Shown: piece by piece, positions 24,301 through 33,904 of the stretch
Layout: the number at the start of each line of letters is the position of its first letter
Position numbering within the stretch: position 1 is the first letter of the stretch
Assembly (NCBI RefSeq): GCF_047495495.1
Contig: NZ_CP179930.1
Coordinates: forward strand, 1,922,001-1,986,000
Direction: 5' to 3'
Source of the DNA: Zymobacter sp047495495
GTDB lineage: Bacteria; Pseudomonadota; Gammaproteobacteria; Pseudomonadales; Halomonadaceae
DNA: 64,000 nt
Position numbers and translations under genes: made by a program
Notes under the pieces: generated by a model
The model's database searches: none
What the model was told of the DNA's origin: nothing
Seen by the model: only the letters and a program-made list of their open reading frames with translations

Positions 24301-24659
24301 ACCGGAAACGATTATGCCAACTCGCGCATGGGCTACTCGAACCGCCCATGCGCCATGCTCACGGCAATCCTGCTGGCGAACCCTCGCATTCACAAGCAAC
24401 AAAAGGAGAGCTGCGAGCGTTGGCGTTTCGTCATTCTCATCCATGAACTGAGCATCTTCTGCGCCACGCTCACCTGTTGGCGAATCATTGCGTTGACGTT
24501 TCATACTCCTTATCCATAAATCGACCGCATTCAGCGCAAGCGCGCAAGGCGTATCAACAGACCCAAGCTGTCTAAGTCATCGCAAGGCATCCCTTACCGT
24601 TTATGGTAATGATCATAGTGACGCCATCATTTGCCACGGATTAAGGAACCTGACGACCG
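24301..24659. other. Intergenic region between mnmC and the dehydratase gene
   Basis: No gene is supported; short frames on both strands lack ribosome sites and similarity. A small palindrome ATGATCAT at 24610-24617 lies about 45 bases before the dehydratase start and could be part of an operator, but the evidence is thin. Confidence 0.4.
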
Positions 24660-25841
24660 ATGAAGATCACTGATGTCCGCGTTCGCCTCGCTAACCGCTA
24701 TATGTTCGTTGAAGTCGATACCGATGAAGGGCTGGTCGGTATCGGTGAATCCGGCACCTGGGGATTCCTAGAAGCCTCTGCAGGGGCCATCAACACCCTG
24801 CGCACCTACCTGATCGGTCAGGATCCGCTACGGATTGAGCACCACTGGCAGTATATGTACCGCTGCTGGCACTTCCGCAGTGCTGCCATCATGGGCGCGA
24901 TCAGTGCTGTCGATATCGCGCTGTGGGACATCGCGGGCAAGTTCTATAACACGCCGGTCTACAACCTGCTGGGGGGCCGCTGCCGCGACAAGGTGCGGGT
25001 ATACGCGCACGCCGGGGGACGCACCACCGAAGAAACCATCGCCCAGCTCAAGCAAGCCAAGGCCGAAGGGTTTACCGCTATCGGTCATTTGTCACCGTTT
25101 CTGGATGAACCGCGCGACACCCCTTATTTTGAACCCCACGCACGTGAGATCGGCAATGCCATCGAGCGCATCGGCCGGTATCGTGAAGCGGTAGGCAACG
25201 ACGTCGATCTGTGCATTGAGGTGCACCGGCGTCTCAAGCCTGCCGACGCCATCGTGCTAGCGGAAGGCATTGCCCCTTTCCATCCGTGCTTTATTGAGGA
25301 CCCGGTGGGTGCCGACAACATCGACAGCATGGCCGAGGTGGCCCGCAAGATTTCCGTTCCCATCGCCACGGGGGAACGACTCAATAACCTGCAGGAATTT
25401 GCGATGCTGATTCGGCGCAAAGCCGCAGCCTATCTGCGCCCCGATGTCTGCATGTGTGGCGGTATCACTGGCGCGAAGAAGATAGCGGCACTGGCGGAAG
25501 CCAACGATCTAATGGTGATCCCCCACAATCCGCTGAGTCCCGTATCGACGGCCGCCTGTCTGCAGATCGCGGTCAGCATTCCCAACTTTGCGCTACTGGA
25601 ATACCCCGGAGACGATCAACCGGCACTGTCCGAACGGTTCGGCGCGACGGGAGTGGAAGGTGGCGTGCGCAAGAAAGACATGGTCAAGGAGACTTTTGCC
25701 TGTCGAGACGGATTCATGAGCATCCCGATTCGTCCCGGTATCGGCATCGCGCTGGCGGATCAGCTGGAAGAACGCTTTCCCTATCGCCGCCGCCCACTCA
25801 AAACTCGCCTGCATATTGACGGTTCAGTGGTGGATCAATAA
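24660..25841 (+). CDS. Mandelate racemase/muconate lactonizing-family acid-sugar dehydratase
   Basis: The 393-residue enolase-superfamily protein has an N-terminal capping domain (YLIGQDPLRIEHHWQYMYR, SAVDIALWDIAGK, YNLLGG) and a C-terminal barrel with metal ligands in DLCIEVHRRL, CFIEDPV and IATGERL, plus a late histidine in VIPHNPLSPVS. This pattern is closest to galactonate or mannonate dehydratases, which turn acid sugars into 2-keto-3-deoxy sugars. The first ligand is glutamate where many relatives have aspartate, and the substrate cannot be named. No transporter or kinase for such a pathway lies beside it. AAGGA precedes the ATG. A strong terminator follows. Confidence 0.88.
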   Translation: MKITDVRVRLANRYMFVEVDTDEGLVGIGESGTWGFLEASAGAINTLRTYLIGQDPLRIEHHWQYMYRCWHFRSAAIMGAISAVDIALWDIAGKFYNTPVYNLLGGRCRDKVRVYAHAGGRTTEETIAQLKQAKAEGFTAIGHLSPFLDEPRDTPYFEPHAREIGNAIERIGRYREAVGNDVDLCIEVHRRLKPADAIVLAEGIAPFHPCFIEDPVGADNIDSMAEVARKISVPIATGERLNNLQEFAMLIRRKAAAYLRPDVCMCGGITGAKKIAALAEANDLMVIPHNPLSPVSTAACLQIAVSIPNFALLEYPGDDQPALSERFGATGVEGGVRKKDMVKETFACRDGFMSIPIRPGIGIALADQLEERFPYRRRPLKTRLHIDGSVVDQ

Positions 25842-25888
25842 CGACTGCCATCAGAGCCGCACTATCGACCGTAATGAGCCATAAAAGA

Positions 25889-25922
25889 CAAAGCGCCCCG
25901 TGTCGGAACACGGGGCGCTTTG
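25889..25922. terminator. Bidirectional terminator between dehydratase and yheU
   Basis: A perfect 15-bp stem (25889-25903 and 25908-25922, core AAGCGCCCCGTGT) has a 4-base loop. T-rich bases follow on both strands, and it separates convergent genes. Confidence 0.9.
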
Positions 25923-25949
25923 GTTTAAAAGGCGCAGAGGTAGCGTGCC

Positions 25950-26228
25950 TTAGTAGACGTTGCCATCGTCTTCTTGCGCTGCCAACTGACGCTGGAAGTC
26001 ACGCCACTGTTCACGCGTCATGACTTCGGTGGTTTCCGTCTGCAGGTCATGCATGATGACCAGCTTGCCGCGCTGCAACTGCGGCTTGAGCTGTGCCACC
26101 CACCCCATTTCACCGTCTTCGGTGTCAGTGCTATCCGCCCCTTGGCGTGAAACGAATTCACCCAGCAGACGGGCCAGCGTGTCGTCAGGCACCATGCTGA
26201 CGGGCACTTCAATAAAGCGATCGTCCAT
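25950..26228 (-). CDS. YheU family (UPF0270) protein
   Basis: The 92-residue protein resembles E. coli YheU (72 residues): IEVPVSMVPDDTLARLLGEFVSRQGAD matches the YheU start, and LQRGKLVIMHD matches its later part. It carries an insertion-like acidic stretch TDTEDGEMG and a longer tail. The function of this family is unknown. The start at 26228 has GAGAGG upstream. It follows ligA by 32 bases on the same strand and is probably in its transcript. Confidence 0.8.
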   Translation of the reverse strand: MDDRFIEVPVSMVPDDTLARLLGEFVSRQGADSTDTEDGEMGWVAQLKPQLQRGKLVIMHDLQTETTEVMTREQWRDFQRQLAAQEDDGNVY

Positions 26229-26260
26229 TTCGCGACCTCTCGTTGTGCTATGTGCCAATG

Positions 26261-28306
26261 TTACGGCGTTGTGATGCCCAGCTCGGCCAGACGGGCCAAG
26301 AACGCGGCTTCGTCCATCACGGTAACGCCCAGCGATTCTGCCTTGCTCAGCTTGCTGCCCGCACCCGGCCCGGCTACCACTACAGCCGTCTTCTTCGACA
26401 CGCTGCCACTCACTTTCGCGCCCAGTGCTAGCAGATGCTCTTTAGCCTGATCACGCGTCATGACATCAAGCGTGCCGGTCAACACCCACGTTTCACCCGC
26501 GAGAGGCTGTGAACGCTCTTCCACGATCGTCTCATCCCAGGTGACGCCTACGTCACGCAGCGCCTGTACGGTGTCCCGATTGTGCGCTTGTTCGAAGAAT
26601 GTCCTGATATGGCGCGCGACGATAGGCCCGATGTCAGGAATGGCTGTTAGCGTTTCTTCATCGGCGGCCATTAGTGCTTCGAGTGTTCCGAAATGACGTG
26701 CCAGTGCAGCGGCCGTACTTTCGCCCACTTCACGGATACCGATGGCGTAGATGAAACGTGCCAGCGTGGTGTGACGCGCTTTTTCCAGCGCCACCACTAA
26801 ATTCGCCGCTGACTTCTCACCCATGCGCGGCAGGCTTGCCAATTGCGAACTGATCAGCTTGAACAACTTGTCTGGCGTATCGACCCAACCATGATCGACC
26901 AACTGTTCGATCAGCTTGTCGCCCAGTCCTACGATATCCAGTGCACGACGGCTCGCAAAATGCTTCAGGGCTTCTTTGCGCTGTGCCGCGCAGAACAAAC
27001 CACCCGAGCAGCGTGCAGCCACTTCGCCTTCAAGGCGCTCAACATCGGCACCGCATATCGGACAGGTATCGGGCATAACGATATCGCGCGCGTCTTCTGG
27101 ACGACGGTCTTCGATCACACCCACAACTTGCGGAATGACATCGCCCGCGCGGCGGATAATGACGCTGTCGCCGATCTTCGCGCCCAGTCGTTCGACTTCA
27201 TCCATATTGTGCAGTGTAGCGTTGGAGACCGTAACGCCCGCCACCTGAACCGGTGCCAGCTTGGCTACCGGGGTCAGCGTACCGATACGGCCCACCTGAA
27301 AGGCCACGTCTTCGACCGTCGTCACCTGCTCTTGGGCGGGAAACTTATAAGCAATCGCCCAGCGCGGTGCGCGCGATACGAACCCCAGTTCGCGCTGCTG
27401 ACGCAGGTCATCAATCTTCAGTACCGCACCATCGATATCGTAATCAAGCGTTGGGCGACGTTCGCCCAGCGACTCACAGTAAGTGATGATGCCCTCACTG
27501 CCCGTGACCACTTCCAGCAGCGGATTAGGACGGAACCCCCACGCTTTTAGCAGCGCCATCTGGCGGGAATGACTGGGCTGCTGGCGATGTTCGTCCAGCT
27601 GTGCGATCTGGTAAGCGCAGAACTCCAGCGAGCGCTGACGCGTGATAGCCGGGTCAAGCTGACGCAGGCTGCCCGCCGCCGCATTGCGAGGATTGGCGAA
27701 GACCTTGCCGCCGTCCTTGCGCGCGTCCTCGTTGAGGCGCTCGAAGGATGAGTGGCGCATGTACACTTCACCGCGCACTTCCAGCAGCTCGGGCAGGTCG
27801 TCGCCGTGCAGTCGAAGCGGAATCGTGCTGATGGTGCGCAGGTTACCGATGATGCCTTCACCCACGCGACCATCGCCACGCGTGGCCCCTTCTACCAACT
27901 GTCCATGTTCATAGCGCAGTGAAACGGCCAAGCCGTCGAGCTTGGGTTCGCAGCAGAACTGGAGATCGTCGCCACTGCACTCCAAGCGGTCTGCGGCGCG
28001 CTCAACGAACGCGGTCAGCTCCTCATGGCTGAAGGCGTTGTCCAGCGACAGCATCGGCACCGCATGGGTAATCTTGGGGAAGCCGGATGAAACGGGGGCG
28101 CCTACGCGCTGAGTCGGAGAATCGGGTGAGACGACGGCCGGATGCTGCTCTTCGAGCTGCTGCAGGCGACGAAACAGGCGATCGTACTCGGCATCGGGCA
28201 ACTGTGGCGCGTCGAGGATGTAATAGCGGAAGCTGGCATCATGAAGCTGCTGACGCAGGGTCTCTACTTCGTGCAGCACATCAGCGGGAACGGTTTCGGC
28301 AGTCAC
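26261..28306 (-). CDS. ligA: NAD-dependent DNA ligase
   Basis: The 681-residue enzyme seals nicks in replication and repair. The start is a GTG at 28306 directly after AAGGAGG; the frame runs 25 codons upstream without similarity. Domains in order are: Ia (YYILDAPQLPDAEYDRL), the adenylation domain with the lysine nucleophile in CEPKLDGLAV, the OB-fold, a four-cysteine zinc finger (CPICGADVERL through CSGGLFC), helix-hairpin-helix repeats (DIVGLGDKLIEQL, GIREVGESTA, IPDIGPIVA), and a C-terminal BRCT domain (WVLTGTLD). It sits downstream of zipA, the usual zipA-ligA order. Confidence 0.97.
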   Translation of the reverse strand: MTAETVPADVLHEVETLRQQLHDASFRYYILDAPQLPDAEYDRLFRRLQQLEEQHPAVVSPDSPTQRVGAPVSSGFPKITHAVPMLSLDNAFSHEELTAFVERAADRLECSGDDLQFCCEPKLDGLAVSLRYEHGQLVEGATRGDGRVGEGIIGNLRTISTIPLRLHGDDLPELLEVRGEVYMRHSSFERLNEDARKDGGKVFANPRNAAAGSLRQLDPAITRQRSLEFCAYQIAQLDEHRQQPSHSRQMALLKAWGFRPNPLLEVVTGSEGIITYCESLGERRPTLDYDIDGAVLKIDDLRQQRELGFVSRAPRWAIAYKFPAQEQVTTVEDVAFQVGRIGTLTPVAKLAPVQVAGVTVSNATLHNMDEVERLGAKIGDSVIIRRAGDVIPQVVGVIEDRRPEDARDIVMPDTCPICGADVERLEGEVAARCSGGLFCAAQRKEALKHFASRRALDIVGLGDKLIEQLVDHGWVDTPDKLFKLISSQLASLPRMGEKSAANLVVALEKARHTTLARFIYAIGIREVGESTAAALARHFGTLEALMAADEETLTAIPDIGPIVARHIRTFFEQAHNRDTVQALRDVGVTWDETIVEERSQPLAGETWVLTGTLDVMTRDQAKEHLLALGAKVSGSVSKKTAVVVAGPGAGSKLSKAESLGVTVMDEAAFLARLAELGITTP

Positions 28307-28444
28307 GGTGCCTCCTTGATCGGCAGAACGGCGCAGCATACGACACCGGGCCTGATACACACTGTGCACAGGCCCGGTCACTACAGAAAGATGCGCTTGT
28401 CAGGAACGCGTATGATACCACTGCCAGCCTCGGCTGGCAGTGCC

Positions 28445-30172
28445 TCAGTGAGAGGCGTGATACAGTTTGGCGCGGCGTTCGAACTCCTGAACGCGCTGAC
28501 GCGAGAACTCGACCGTCTGGGCAGTGATCACGCTCTGGTTTTCATCGCGCAGTTCACCCTCAAGGTAGCGAGCGATAGCGCGAGCGGTCTCGTACATCGC
28601 TTCAAACGCCGTGCTCAGCTCATTGGCTCCAGGCATCGGCATCAACAGCCACACCCCTTTAGTGCTGAACTCGTCCATCTCGTCGAGCGGGAATTCGCCC
28701 GGCTTCAGGGTATCAATGACCGAGAACTGCAACGGGCTGTTGTCGTCATCGGTTTCGAAGCGGTGGAAGACGCGCGTCGTCGGGCAGTAGCGCAGCCCGC
28801 AGGCCAGCATCAGCTTCAATAGCGCCATGCCATCGAAGGTTTCACCATCACGTGCCATCACCGCAATCGCGATGACTTCAGAGGCCGACGCCAGCGTTTC
28901 GCGTGCTTGCGTACCATTAACGAGGTGGCGGCGGGCACGTTCGATATCCGGGTGGCGAGCACTCACGGCATCACGGTCGTCCCACTCAGGCTCATCGTCC
29001 TGATCCTCATAAACGTCTTCGGCATACTGCTGCGGCTCATCGGTGTCCCGATAGTCATCGTCTTCGTAGCCGTACGCATCGTCGATGCTTTCTTCGACGT
29101 AAGCGTCACGCGACGGTTCGCGGCGACGTGACGACGGTGCGAACAGTGGGTCGTCATCGTCCAGCGGCGCAAGCGGATCCTCACGATGAGCATGAGTGCG
29201 CGCTGCCTGCTGTGCCCGAGCACGGTCGTCCTCTTCGCGCTGTTGGGCCTGCAAGGCCAGCGCTTCTTCACGAGCCTGCTGCTGAGCGGCTTCTTTCTCG
29301 GCCCGGCGCTTCTCTTTTTCTTCGGCACGACGCGCACGCGCTTCCAGACGGCGAACGCGCGCTTCTTCGCGCGCCTGTGCCTTACGTTCACGACGTTCGG
29401 CCAGCACTTCCTTCATGTGCGCCAGCCCATCAAGCGGACGACGCCATAGGATCTCCGACAGCCCTTCGTAGCGCGGATCATCAACCGCCTCTTCTTCTGG
29501 AACGTCGAAAGGCTCGGGGGCCAGTTCGTCTTCCTGCGCCTCATCGTCGTGCTGCAAAGCCTCATATTCATCATCATGAGCGACGGCTTCCTGCGCTACC
29601 ACATCGACGGCATCACCAGCGTCAGGCGCGTCATCCGCACGGTCGACACGCTCCTGATAGTGAGTGGGCGTCGGCTCCGACATATCGGTCGCAGCGGGTT
29701 CGCTCTGAGTGGGCGTAGAGGCCTCCATAAGCGCAGCGTCGGTCATAGCGTCAGCCTCTGCTGCTGCGGCCGAACGAGCACCATCAGCGGGCGTTTCGGC
29801 GGCGGCGGTTGTTGTCGTTGTCATTACAGCAGGAGTGGCGCGCGCCGCATCGATCACCGAAGCGGCCTGCACGGTGGCGGAAGGGGCCTCACTTTCAGGA
29901 ATGCGCGTCTTCAACCCTTTGCGTTCAAAGGCCGAGGCTTGGCGTACGGGGGGCGGCTGTACGGTCGCTTCCTTGACCACACGAGCGCCACCGTTGGGCA
30001 ATTCCCATTCGGTCTGTCGCGCAATGTCGTCATCGCTCTTCTCGTGCTGGGCAGCGCGCCCGGCATCAAGGCGCGAGGACTGACGCTGGCGCTGTAGACG
30101 ACGCACGCCATCAATGACGATGATCGCCATCAGTATCAGTCCCAGAATAATCAGCCACTCTCTCAGTTCCAT
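28445..30172 (-). CDS. zipA: Cell division protein ZipA, with an unusually long charged linker
   Basis: ZipA anchors FtsZ to the inner membrane. The N-terminus is a single membrane anchor (LIILGLILMAIIVIDG). The C-terminal FtsZ-binding domain occupies about the last 140 residues (VIAIAVMARDGETFDGMALLK, then FSTKGVWLLMPMPG). At 575 residues it is far longer than the E. coli protein (328). The extra length is in the linker: an alanine/acid-rich part and a dense charged coiled coil around residues 250-330 (EEKEKRRAEKEAAQQQAREE), followed by an aspartate/tyrosine-rich stretch. The linker in ZipA is normally proline/glutamine-rich and flexible. It lies between smc and ligA. Confidence 0.93.
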   Translation of the reverse strand: MELREWLIILGLILMAIIVIDGVRRLQRQRQSSRLDAGRAAQHEKSDDDIARQTEWELPNGGARVVKEATVQPPPVRQASAFERKGLKTRIPESEAPSATVQAASVIDAARATPAVMTTTTTAAAETPADGARSAAAAEADAMTDAALMEASTPTQSEPAATDMSEPTPTHYQERVDRADDAPDAGDAVDVVAQEAVAHDDEYEALQHDDEAQEDELAPEPFDVPEEEAVDDPRYEGLSEILWRRPLDGLAHMKEVLAERRERKAQAREEARVRRLEARARRAEEKEKRRAEKEAAQQQAREEALALQAQQREEDDRARAQQAARTHAHREDPLAPLDDDDPLFAPSSRRREPSRDAYVEESIDDAYGYEDDDYRDTDEPQQYAEDVYEDQDDEPEWDDRDAVSARHPDIERARRHLVNGTQARETLASASEVIAIAVMARDGETFDGMALLKLMLACGLRYCPTTRVFHRFETDDDNSPLQFSVIDTLKPGEFPLDEMDEFSTKGVWLLMPMPGANELSTAFEAMYETARAIARYLEGELRDENQSVITAQTVEFSRQRVQEFERRAKLYHASH

Positions 30173-30404
30173 CGTGTCCAGCCTGTCTCGAGCCTTGCCA
30201 CCGCACTGTACGTCCTGTCTTCGGTTACCCGAATGCGGCGGTCTCCTTGATTATCATGTATCGAACAGCCGTTTCACACGGCTTGCCCGGAGAATTATCA
30301 TCCGTAACAGCACGAAGCGACTGTTTGTCAACATAGAATTATGGTCAACCGTTGTGGCAATGCCAAGTCATGTCTACATAGGTTCCACAGCATTGCCACC
30401 TTCC

Positions 30405-33400
30405 TTATGCCTCTGCCAGCGCCGCTGCCGCCTCGATATCGACCGCTACCAGCCGCGATACGCCGGGTTCCTGCATGGTGACCCCCATCAGACGATCGGA
30501 GGCCTCCATCGCTATCTTGTTGTGCGTAATGTAAATGAACTGAACGGTTGCGGACATATCACGCACCAGCCGTGCATAACGCCCCACGTTGGCATCGTCG
30601 AGCGGTGCGTCCACCTCGTCCAGCATACAGAACGGAGCAGGATTCAATTGAAAGATAGCAAACACCAGCGAAAGCGCCGTCATCGTCTTCTCACCGCCTG
30701 ACAGCAAATGGATGGTGCTGTTCTTTTTACCGGGAGGACGCGCCATGATGGCGACCCCCGTTTCCAGCAGGTCATCTCCCGTCAGCGTCAGCCATGCCGC
30801 ACCGCCACCGAACACGCGCGGGAACAGCTCACCCAGACGCCGGTTGACCTCTTCAAAGGTGGCACGAAAGCGTGTGCGGGTTTCATGATCGATCTTGCGG
30901 ATCGCCTTTTCGAGCGTATCCAACGCATCCGTCAGCTCGCTGTGCTGTGCTTCCAGATAGTTACGGCGTTCGGCCTGCTGCTCGTATTCTTCTATAGCGG
31001 CCAAGTTGATCGCACCTAAACGCTTGATTCGCGCTGATGTTTCTTCCAACGCATTCTGCCAGGCCGATTCACTCGCATCCTCCGGCAGCTGTTGCATCAA
31101 CGCGGTCAGCTCAAGGCCCAGTTCGACCAACTGTTCTTCCTGCGCATCCGCCTTAAGCGCATGCTCTTGCACCTGCAAGCGCAGAGTCTCGATCTGCGTG
31201 CGCAGTTGCTCCTGATCCTTCTCGAACTGCTGGCGCTTCTGTTCGCTGTCGCGCATCTGTTCGGCCAGCTGACGGGTACGATCGCGTACCGCCGTCAACG
31301 CGGCTTCTTCACGCGTTCTCTGGTCGAGGTAGTCATCCAGCTGTGCTTTCAGCATTTCCTGAGGTTCGATGAGCGCTTCGCGCTCTTCCTGCAGCGCAGC
31401 ATATCGCTCATCAAGACGCTGACGCTGATCGGCACCGCGCGCTTGGGTACGCTGCATGCCTTCCAGTTCCGTCGTCAGCCGCTGCGCTTCCAGCGCCAAT
31501 TGGGACTGACGTTCGCGCGCGGGGGCCAGTCGCGTCTGCAAATGCTGCCATGCCTCGTTGGCCTGCTGACGTTCGCTGGCCTGCTGTTCGCGAGCAGCCG
31601 CCGATGTTTCAGCCACGTCGATGGCCATCTGCCACCGCTCGCGGGACTCTTCCAGCGCCAGTGCATTTTCCTCACGACGCTCGGCCAAGGTCATCAACTC
31701 TGCCGTCAGTTCTTCACGACGCCCTTTGAGGTGCTGAACGCGTGATGACAGCCCGGCCCAAGCCGCCTCGTGCTGGCGAGACTGCTCGGTATGGCGTGCG
31801 GCTTCTTCATGCAGCTGCTCAAGCCGATCATCACCGCTCTGCTGGCGCGCAGCGATATCCGAAAGCTGTGTGGTCATGGCTTCCAATTGCGCGTCAAGCT
31901 GCGCCAGCTCAGCATCAATATCATCCAATCGGCGACGCTGGGCCATCACGCTATCATCGCGAGCCTGCTCGCCCAACCGACGCGCCCAACCGTGGCCGAT
32001 CCACAGCCCACTGCGCGTGATTAGGCTCTCGCCATCCGTCAGCGTTGCCGCCTGTGACCAAGCATCGGCGTCTTCATCGACAGCGCGAATGCCATTGAGC
32101 CATGGCGTCAACCCACCCGCTCCCTGCACAACAGCCGCCAGCGATCCCACCGTGGGTGTAGTGACACGATCATCAATCACGCCCAGCTCGCCTTTTTCCA
32201 GAGCAAGCTGATTCAGCGCATCAATAGACGCCACGCGAGCATCCAGCCACGGTGCCAATACCCATGACACAGCGGCCTCCCAACCGGGTTCGACACTCAG
32301 ACGCTCAGCCAGCAGCGGTGCTTGATCAAGCCCGGCGGCTGTCAGTGCGTGCTGACGCTGCTGGTCATCGTGGTCGAGCGCGGCCGCCAGCAGTGCCTGC
32401 AAGGAAGATCGTTCGCCAAGCAGCGTATTCTGGCGTGTCAGCAGTGTCTCACGTTCCTTCTGCACCCACTGCTGCGTGTCATTCAGCTGCTGGCGCTGCT
32501 CGCGCAGACGCTGGCGTTCTTCTTCCAGTTGCTGAAGCTGTTCAGCGTCCTGCTCGCGAATCAGGTCCAGTTCGGCCAACTCTTCATCCAGCAGTGCCAT
32601 ATCGGGCACTTCGGCCAGCTGTTGCTGACGCTGTTGATGCTGACGGTCGATATCCGCGCGCTGTTCTTCAAGGCGGCGTACCTCGCCCTGCGCCCGTTCT
32701 GCACCACGGGTCTGCTCACCGCTCTGCTGTTGAATCCGTTCCCAGGCCGCCTGTGCTTGCTGCTGGCGCTCACCCAGTTCGGCCTGTTCCAGCTCTAGCT
32801 GCGCCATCATCTCTGCCGCTTCTTCGCGGTCGAGTGCTAGTGCTTCCAGACGCTCTTCGATTTCCTGCTGGCGCAGCTGGTCGGTGCTGGCCAACTGATC
32901 GAACTCTGCCTTTTCCTGCTGAACGCGTTCCAGTTCGGCGGCCAGCTGACGCTCACGGGTGCGGGCGTATTCGAGCTGCTGCTCAAGGCGTGCCACGGTC
33001 GCAGTAGTGTCGGAAAAGCGCCGCTGGTGCTCATCAAGCGACTCGGCTAGCCCGTCGTGACTGAAGCGGTGCTCTTCCAGCAGGCGTTCGCACTCGCGAA
33101 TACCATGAATGTTCTTTTCGCGGGTGATTTCTAGCGCACGCACCTGCGACTCGGCTTCCTGCTGGCGCGCGCGCCATGCATTGCGCCGCAGCAGCGCCAG
33201 TTCACCCTTGAGGCGGTGTTCCTGTTCCTTGAGATCGCGATAGCGCCGCGCCGCATCGGCCTGACGTTTTAAGCGTTCCAGCTGTCGATCCAGCTCTTCA
33301 CGCAGGTCATCAAGACGTTCGAGGTTGTCGCGCGTACGCCGCATACGCTGTTCGGTTTCCTTGCGGCGTTCCTTGTAGCGCGAAATGCCCGCCGCTTCTT

Positions 33401-33893
33401 CAAGCGTGGCGCGCAGTTCATCGGGGCGAGCCTCTACCAGCCGCGAGATCATGCCCTGTCCGATGATGGCGTAGGAACGTGGTCCAAGGCCGGTGCCCAT
33501 GAAGAGATCCGCAATGTCGCGACGACGGCACTTTTCACCATTGAAGAAATAGGTCGACTGACCGTCGCGAGTGACGATGCGCTTGACCGACAGCTCGGCA
33601 TACTGAGCATACATGCCACCCAGCGAGCCATCGCTGTTATCGAAGGTCAGTTCAATAGAGGCTTGCCCGACGGGCTTGCGTCCCGTTGAACCGTTGAAGA
33701 TGACGTCGGCCATCGATTCGCCGCGCAGCATCTTCGCCGAAGACTCACCCATCACCCAGCGCACGGCATCAATGACGTTGGACTTGCCACAGCCGTTGGG
33801 CCCGACAATACAGGTCATGTTGCCTTCAAAGGGGACGGTGACCGGATCGACGAATGATTTGAATCCTGCCAGCCTGATCGAGGTTAATCGCAT
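30405..33893 (-). CDS. smc: Chromosome partition protein Smc
   Basis: The 1162-residue SMC ATPase acts with ScpA/ScpB in chromosome organisation. Its N-terminal head has the Walker A motif GPNGCGKSNVIDAVRWVMGE. Two long glutamine- and arginine-rich coiled coils flank a hinge at about 510-640 (LDQAPLLAERLSVEPGWE...). The C-terminal head has the signature LLSGGEKTMTALSLVFA and Walker B FCMLDEVDAPLDDANV. The presence of Smc instead of MukB fits Oceanospirillales and pseudomonads rather than enterobacteria. It starts only 11 bases after ccmI ends, so ccm transcripts may read into it, and zipA follows 232 bases later. Confidence 0.97.
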   Translation of the reverse strand: MRLTSIRLAGFKSFVDPVTVPFEGNMTCIVGPNGCGKSNVIDAVRWVMGESSAKMLRGESMADVIFNGSTGRKPVGQASIELTFDNSDGSLGGMYAQYAELSVKRIVTRDGQSTYFFNGEKCRRRDIADLFMGTGLGPRSYAIIGQGMISRLVEARPDELRATLEEAAGISRYKERRKETEQRMRRTRDNLERLDDLREELDRQLERLKRQADAARRYRDLKEQEHRLKGELALLRRNAWRARQQEAESQVRALEITREKNIHGIRECERLLEEHRFSHDGLAESLDEHQRRFSDTTATVARLEQQLEYARTRERQLAAELERVQQEKAEFDQLASTDQLRQQEIEERLEALALDREEAAEMMAQLELEQAELGERQQQAQAAWERIQQQSGEQTRGAERAQGEVRRLEEQRADIDRQHQQRQQQLAEVPDMALLDEELAELDLIREQDAEQLQQLEEERQRLREQRQQLNDTQQWVQKERETLLTRQNTLLGERSSLQALLAAALDHDDQQRQHALTAAGLDQAPLLAERLSVEPGWEAAVSWVLAPWLDARVASIDALNQLALEKGELGVIDDRVTTPTVGSLAAVVQGAGGLTPWLNGIRAVDEDADAWSQAATLTDGESLITRSGLWIGHGWARRLGEQARDDSVMAQRRRLDDIDAELAQLDAQLEAMTTQLSDIAARQQSGDDRLEQLHEEAARHTEQSRQHEAAWAGLSSRVQHLKGRREELTAELMTLAERREENALALEESRERWQMAIDVAETSAAAREQQASERQQANEAWQHLQTRLAPARERQSQLALEAQRLTTELEGMQRTQARGADQRQRLDERYAALQEEREALIEPQEMLKAQLDDYLDQRTREEAALTAVRDRTRQLAEQMRDSEQKRQQFEKDQEQLRTQIETLRLQVQEHALKADAQEEQLVELGLELTALMQQLPEDASESAWQNALEETSARIKRLGAINLAAIEEYEQQAERRNYLEAQHSELTDALDTLEKAIRKIDHETRTRFRATFEEVNRRLGELFPRVFGGGAAWLTLTGDDLLETGVAIMARPPGKKNSTIHLLSGGEKTMTALSLVFAIFQLNPAPFCMLDEVDAPLDDANVGRYARLVRDMSATVQFIYITHNKIAMEASDRLMGVTMQEPGVSRLVAVDIEAAAALAEA

Positions 33894-33904
33894 CCTGACT
33901 TCCG

